This document shows, piece after piece, positions 13,016-16,450 of a DNA stretch of 16,450 nucleotides. The position numbers were made by a program, and so were the translations under genes. Position 1 is the first letter of the stretch; each line of letters opens with the position of its first letter. The notes under the pieces were generated by a model. The model searched no databases, was not told the DNA's origin, and was given only the letters and a program-made list of their open reading frames with translations. This DNA is from Clostridiales bacterium (GTDB lineage Bacteria > Bacillota > Clostridia > Lachnospirales > Lachnospiraceae). The stretch covers positions 1 through 16,450 of the forward strand of contig JAHAFI010000049.1 in the NCBI GenBank assembly GCA_018374355.1, given 5' to 3'.

Positions 13016-14596
13016 ATGTTTCGGACTTTACTTGTGGACGATGACTTTTTAGTGAGAGCTTATTTGAAAATGCTGGATTCATGGGAGCGGGCGGGCTATG
13101 AGATCATCCGGGATGTGCAGGACGGGGAGGAAGCGTGGCGGTATATGGAGGAGGAGCCTATCGATGTGGTCGTCACAGATATCTCCATGCCTGTCATGGA
13201 CGGAATCCAACTGATCCGCCGGATTCGTGAGGCGGAAAAAGAGACGTATATCATTGTGCTCAGTTGTCACGATGAGTTTGCCTATGTGAAGGAGGCAATG
13301 AAACTGGGTGCGGATGAATATATTTTAAAAAATGCGCTGGATGAAAACAGCCTGTTTGAGATGCTGCAGAAGGCAGGAAAACAGATTCAGGCCAGAAGAG
13401 AGAATACCAGCCGGAAAAAACAGACAAGAAAACTGATCCAAATGGGAAGTCATACCCTGAAATACCATTTCTTTAACGGGATTCTCTCCGGCACGCTGAA
13501 GGGAACGGAGAGGGAGGAAAAAAGGCTGGAGGCGGGGATCGCAGGGAGCTTTCAAAACAGTGCAGTGATCACTATGTTTATGTACAACTGGAAGGAGCAG
13601 AGCCAGATATGGACGCCTCTGGAGGCGGAGGAATATTCCCAGACTTTCCGCCATGGTCTTGTGAAACGGATTGAGAGCCTTCTGGGAGAGGACGGCAAAG
13701 ATGTGGAGGTCATTTATCCGGGAGCAGGGGTATTCTGTTGCTTTCTGGATATGTCCGGAATGCGCCGCAGTGCAGCCATGCATCAGCGGCTTACGGATGT
13801 GGCGGCAGTCTGCTTCCGGTACTGCAAAGATGAACCGTATCCGTTCGGCATGGGCGTCAGCAATATCTGTTTCGGGGAGGAAGGAATCCGTCAGGCTTAT
13901 CAGCAGGCGAGGGAGACCATGAAGCTGAGTTTCTATGAGGAGGGGGAGATTCTGTATTTTGACAGTCAAAAACAGATTACCTCCACGCTTCCCAAGGCGG
14001 CGGAGCTTTTGTACGAACGGATAGAGGAGATAAAAAAAGGCGGGAAACAGGATGAGCTGGGAGCATTGTGGAAAAGGGTACTGGAGGAAAGCAAAAAAAA
14101 CCGTACAGACGGAAAAATTCTGATCCAGTGGCTGAAAAGGCTGGATCAGAAAGGGGAAATCAGCCGTTCTCAGGAGGAGTACGGAAGTATATGGAGTATC
14201 GGACGGCTGGAAAAGGCGGCAGAAAAATATCCGCAGGAGCTGTTTCGAAACCGGGTGAAGATTCCTGCAGGGGTATCTGTCACTGTAAAATATGCGGTGG
14301 AATTTCTTCATGACCATTACAGAGAATCTATCAGCCTTCAGGATGCGGCAGAAGCCGCAGGGGTGAATCCGGCATATTTGAGCTATCTGTTTAAGCAGGA
14401 AATGAAAATCGGCTTTTCCAACTATCTTCAGGAACTGCGGCTGGAATGTGCAAAAAACCTTCTTTCCACTACTAACGATAAGATCAAGGACGTGGCCCGG
14501 CAGGCAGGATTCAACGATTACCATTATTTTTCGAAAACATTTAAGAAGCTTTGCGGGATGAGCCCTGCGGACTACCGCAGAGCATACAGTGAGTGA
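13016..14596 (+). CDS. YesN-like response regulator with AraC-type DNA-binding domain
   Basis: The 526-residue protein has an N-terminal receiver domain (about 1-120). The acidic pocket is Asp8-Asp10, the phosphorylation site Asp55 in VVVTDISMPVMDG, Ser83 replaces the switch Thr, and Lys105 is present. A ~300-residue middle region, characteristic of YesN proteins and of unknown role, follows. The C-terminal two-helix-turn-helix AraC domain (about 423-526) contains ISLQDAAEAAGVNPAYLSYL and VARQAGFNDYHYFSKTFKK. It should be phosphorylated by the kinase encoded 17 bases upstream and activate carbohydrate-uptake genes; the adjacent symporter is the obvious candidate target. The gene is followed after 24 bases by the second LacI gene, so the three likely share a transcript. 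Confidence 0.93.
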   Translation: MFRTLLVDDDFLVRAYLKMLDSWERAGYEIIRDVQDGEEAWRYMEEEPIDVVVTDISMPVMDGIQLIRRIREAEKETYIIVLSCHDEFAYVKEAMKLGADEYILKNALDENSLFEMLQKAGKQIQARRENTSRKKQTRKLIQMGSHTLKYHFFNGILSGTLKGTEREEKRLEAGIAGSFQNSAVITMFMYNWKEQSQIWTPLEAEEYSQTFRHGLVKRIESLLGEDGKDVEVIYPGAGVFCCFLDMSGMRRSAAMHQRLTDVAAVCFRYCKDEPYPFGMGVSNICFGEEGIRQAYQQARETMKLSFYEEGEILYFDSQKQITSTLPKAAELLYERIEEIKKGGKQDELGALWKRVLEESKKNRTDGKILIQWLKRLDQKGEISRSQEEYGSIWSIGRLEKAAEKYPQELFRNRVKIPAGVSVTVKYAVEFLHDHYRESISLQDAAEAAGVNPAYLSYLFKQEMKIGFSNYLQELRLECAKNLLSTTNDKIKDVARQAGFNDYHYFSKTFKKLCGMSPADYRRAYSE

Positions 14597-14620
14597 CAGA
14601 GAGTAAGGAGAGAAAACGGC

Positions 14621-15664
14621 ATGGGAGTGACCATTCGGCAGATTGCGGAGGCGGCAGGGGTTTCCAGAGGAACGGTAGACCGGGCTTTAAATAATCGCGG
14701 CAGGATCCGGCCGGAAGTAGCAGAACAGATCAAACGGATCGCAGAGGAGATGGGCTATCGTCCGAACCAGTTAGGGCGCGCTCTTTCCATGAGTAAAAAT
14801 AATATTAAGATCGGAGTCATCCTTCAGGCATCGGAAACTCCTTTTATGCAGGAAGTGTTAAAGGGAATCGAGGATGCAAGGACAGAGATTGATAATTCGG
14901 GAGGGAATGTCCTTCTGTGCAAGATTCCCCATCTCAGCGAGGAAGACACCCTCAAAGCGATGGAAGAGATGCATCGCGAGGGAGTAAGCGCCATCGCTAT
15001 GGTTCCCATTGAGGAAGAATCGGTGAAGAAACGAATCCATCTTTTTGTGGAAGACTATAAGATTCCCATCGTCACCTTCAACTCGGATGTGGAGGACACC
15101 GGACGGCTGTGCTTTGTGGGACAGAATGCGATCCAGTGCGGACGGGCGGCAGCAGGGCTGATGGGAGAACTGGTAGGTGGAAAAGGGAAGGTGGCTGTGA
15201 TCTCCGGCTATCAGACCAATACCTCTCAGAGCAACCGGGTGCTGGGATTCGGCTCCGAGATTAAGAAAAAATACCCGGAGATTCAGATTGTGGGACCGGA
15301 ATACTGCTATGAGGATAATCAGCGGGCAGGAGAGATTACAGAGAAGATTTTGGGAGAATTTCCGGAGATCAAAGGCATTTACATGACCTCTCACGGGGAG
15401 GAAGGACTTTGTGATACGCTGAAGAAGCGGGAAGCGGCAGGAAAAATCAAGGTGATTGCCAATGATTTCATGGGGAAAAACTATCAGCTTCTGCGGGAGG
15501 GAAGTATTCACTTTCTGATCGGGCAGGATGCTTATATTCAGGGATATGAGCCGCTGATGATTCTGTTTCGCCTGCTGTTTAACGGAGAAGAGCCGAAGGG
15601 CGAAAAGCAGTATACGGAAATCTATATCAGGAATGAGTATACGATACCGGAGACAGGCAAGTAA
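14621..15664 (+). CDS. LacI-family transcriptional regulator with sugar-binding domain (paralogue 2)
   Basis: The 347-residue protein has the same N-terminal helix-turn-helix as the first LacI gene (41 of the first 46 residues identical, including all of SRGTVDRALNNRGRI). Unlike that copy it keeps a recognisable hinge segment, RPNQLGRALSM, after residue 46. The ligand domain starts near residue 62 (IKIGVI) and is a type I binding-protein fold with clear but lower similarity to paralogue 1 (compare PIVTFNSDVEDTGRLCFVG with PVITFNSDIVGTKRSCFVG). TAAGGAGA lies about 10 bases before ATG 14621. It is the last gene of the kinase-regulator unit. It probably binds the same operators as paralogue 1, but with a different effector or affinity; that is inference. 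Confidence 0.9.
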   Translation: MGVTIRQIAEAAGVSRGTVDRALNNRGRIRPEVAEQIKRIAEEMGYRPNQLGRALSMSKNNIKIGVILQASETPFMQEVLKGIEDARTEIDNSGGNVLLCKIPHLSEEDTLKAMEEMHREGVSAIAMVPIEEESVKKRIHLFVEDYKIPIVTFNSDVEDTGRLCFVGQNAIQCGRAAAGLMGELVGGKGKVAVISGYQTNTSQSNRVLGFGSEIKKKYPEIQIVGPEYCYEDNQRAGEITEKILGEFPEIKGIYMTSHGEEGLCDTLKKREAAGKIKVIANDFMGKNYQLLREGSIHFLIGQDAYIQGYEPLMILFRLLFNGEEPKGEKQYTEIYIRNEYTIPETGK

Positions 15665-15713
15665 GGAAAAAGTGAATCAATATGTTATGTTCTAACAGGA
15701 GGAGGGGGATACT

Positions 15714-16316
15714 ATGAGGATGTTCATTATACGTCATGGAGAATCCGAAGCAGATCTGCTTGATGTACACGAAGGAAGAGCGGATTTTCCGTTGACAGAA
15801 CGGGGACACAAACAGGCGGAGGCAATGGCTGGATATGTTGCAGCAAATTACAAAGTATCAAGGATTTACTGCAGTACACTCAGTCGGGCACGACAAACAG
15901 CACAGCATCTTTCTGAGAAAGTTTCTATTCCGTTGACACCTGACGATATGTTAATGGAGTTTAATAATGGTTTAATTGCCGGACTTGAGCGGGATGCGGC
16001 AGAAGAAAAATACCCGCTGGTTCCCAATCTTCCGCTGTACAAAGCAGTATATGAACAGGAGTCCATGCTTGAATTTCGTTTCAGAGCAGATTTTATGTTG
16101 TCAAAAATCATATCTGAAAATTCTTCTGATGACACAGTTGCAGTCATTACGCATGGTGGTATGATCAATCAACTCTATCGCGCTTTTCTGCGTATGCCCA
16201 TTGAGAGTGATGTATTTTTTAATACAGGAGATACAGGGATACACGAATGGTTTGTAGAGAAAGATTCCCGGCGAATTGTAAGAAGCAATGATACAGGCCA
16301 TACGAGAGGAATCTAG
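15714..16316 (+). CDS. Histidine phosphatase family protein (phosphoglycerate-mutase-like)
   Basis: The 200-residue cytoplasmic protein carries the RHGE signature (IIRHGESEAD, residues 5-14) with His8 as the phosphorylated nucleophile. It also has the PLTERGHKQA segment, STLSRARQTA (54-63) and the second active-site histidine in ITHGGMI (His147). Glu82 or Glu92 may be the proton donor. The family includes broad phosphatases, alpha-ribazole phosphatase and phosphoglycerate mutases; the substrate cannot be assigned here, and it is unrelated in sequence to the gpmI product. AGGAGGAGG just upstream fixes the start at 15714. The gap to the second LacI gene is 49 bases with no terminator seen, so cotranscription is possible, but the gene is visibly richer in A+T than the island before it and may be a separate unit. 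Confidence 0.88.
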   Translation: MRMFIIRHGESEADLLDVHEGRADFPLTERGHKQAEAMAGYVAANYKVSRIYCSTLSRARQTAQHLSEKVSIPLTPDDMLMEFNNGLIAGLERDAAEEKYPLVPNLPLYKAVYEQESMLEFRFRADFMLSKIISENSSDDTVAVITHGGMINQLYRAFLRMPIESDVFFNTGDTGIHEWFVEKDSRRIVRSNDTGHTRGI

Positions 16317-16450
16317 TCACACGTATGCCTAAATGGAAATAGAATCTGTCCTTTTGGACATAAAAGATTGTATTAAGATATTTACGTCCAATTTATGATG
16401 TTCACATCTAGTCTATATTGAATTTCACAGGTGATTTGGATGTGAGAAGT
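16317..16450 (+). other. Non-coding tail with two weak hairpins
   Basis: I see no gene in this segment. TGTCC (16347-16351) and GGACA (16356-16360) form a 5-bp stem without a following T run. CACATC (16403-16408) can pair with GATGTG (16439-16444). Neither is a convincing terminator, and the segment is cut by the window end. Confidence 0.3.

Overview
The window looks like chromosomal DNA of a low-to-mid-GC Firmicute of the class Clostridia, most likely a gut Lachnospiraceae member. Blautia-like is my best guess, but it is an inference from gene content and style: a paired fchA-folD of the acetogen type, YesM/YesN two-component proteins, a GPH-family sugar symporter and strong AGGAGG ribosome binding sites. 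Most of the window is well-organised core or accessory metabolism. No phage genes, CRISPR array, tRNA or rRNA gene or transposase was seen.

Layout. (1) 1-1624: a one-carbon operon with methenyl-THF cyclohydrolase (fchA) and a FolD-type dehydrogenase whose own cyclohydrolase residues appear to be lost. (2) 1625-3365: a structured leader or intergenic segment, then a membrane-anchored L,D-transpeptidase and its terminator. (3) 3366-3887: about 500 bases with no credible gene, packed with nested inverted repeats. Two 112/111-bp core repeats lie in opposite orientation, and each is enclosed by its own long complementary arms of unrelated sequence. This is the most unusual structure in the window. 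(4) 3888-5559: promoter, glycolytic phosphoglycerate mutase gpmI, and a bidirectional terminator shared with the convergent gene. (5) 5565-7409, minus strand: a membrane-bound PAS-GGDEF diguanylate cyclase whose initiation region is odd.

(6) 7488-15664: a sugar-sensing island, all on the plus strand. It holds a LacI-type repressor, an orphan sugar-binding lipoprotein, a terminator, a GPH cation:sugar symporter, a terminator with a new promoter, a YesM-like sensor kinase, a YesN-like response regulator and a second LacI-type repressor. The two repressors have almost identical DNA-binding domains but divergent ligand domains, so they may read the same operators in response to different ligands. 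The lipoprotein has no ABC permease nearby and is a candidate extracellular sensor subunit for the kinase. No catabolic enzyme is present in the window. (7) 15714-16316: a histidine-phosphatase family protein. The last 134 bases hold no gene that I can recognise.

The sugar island can be read as three layers: outside sensing by lipoprotein, kinase and regulator, uptake by the symporter, and inside sensing by the two LacI proteins. That wiring is inference from gene order and family knowledge.
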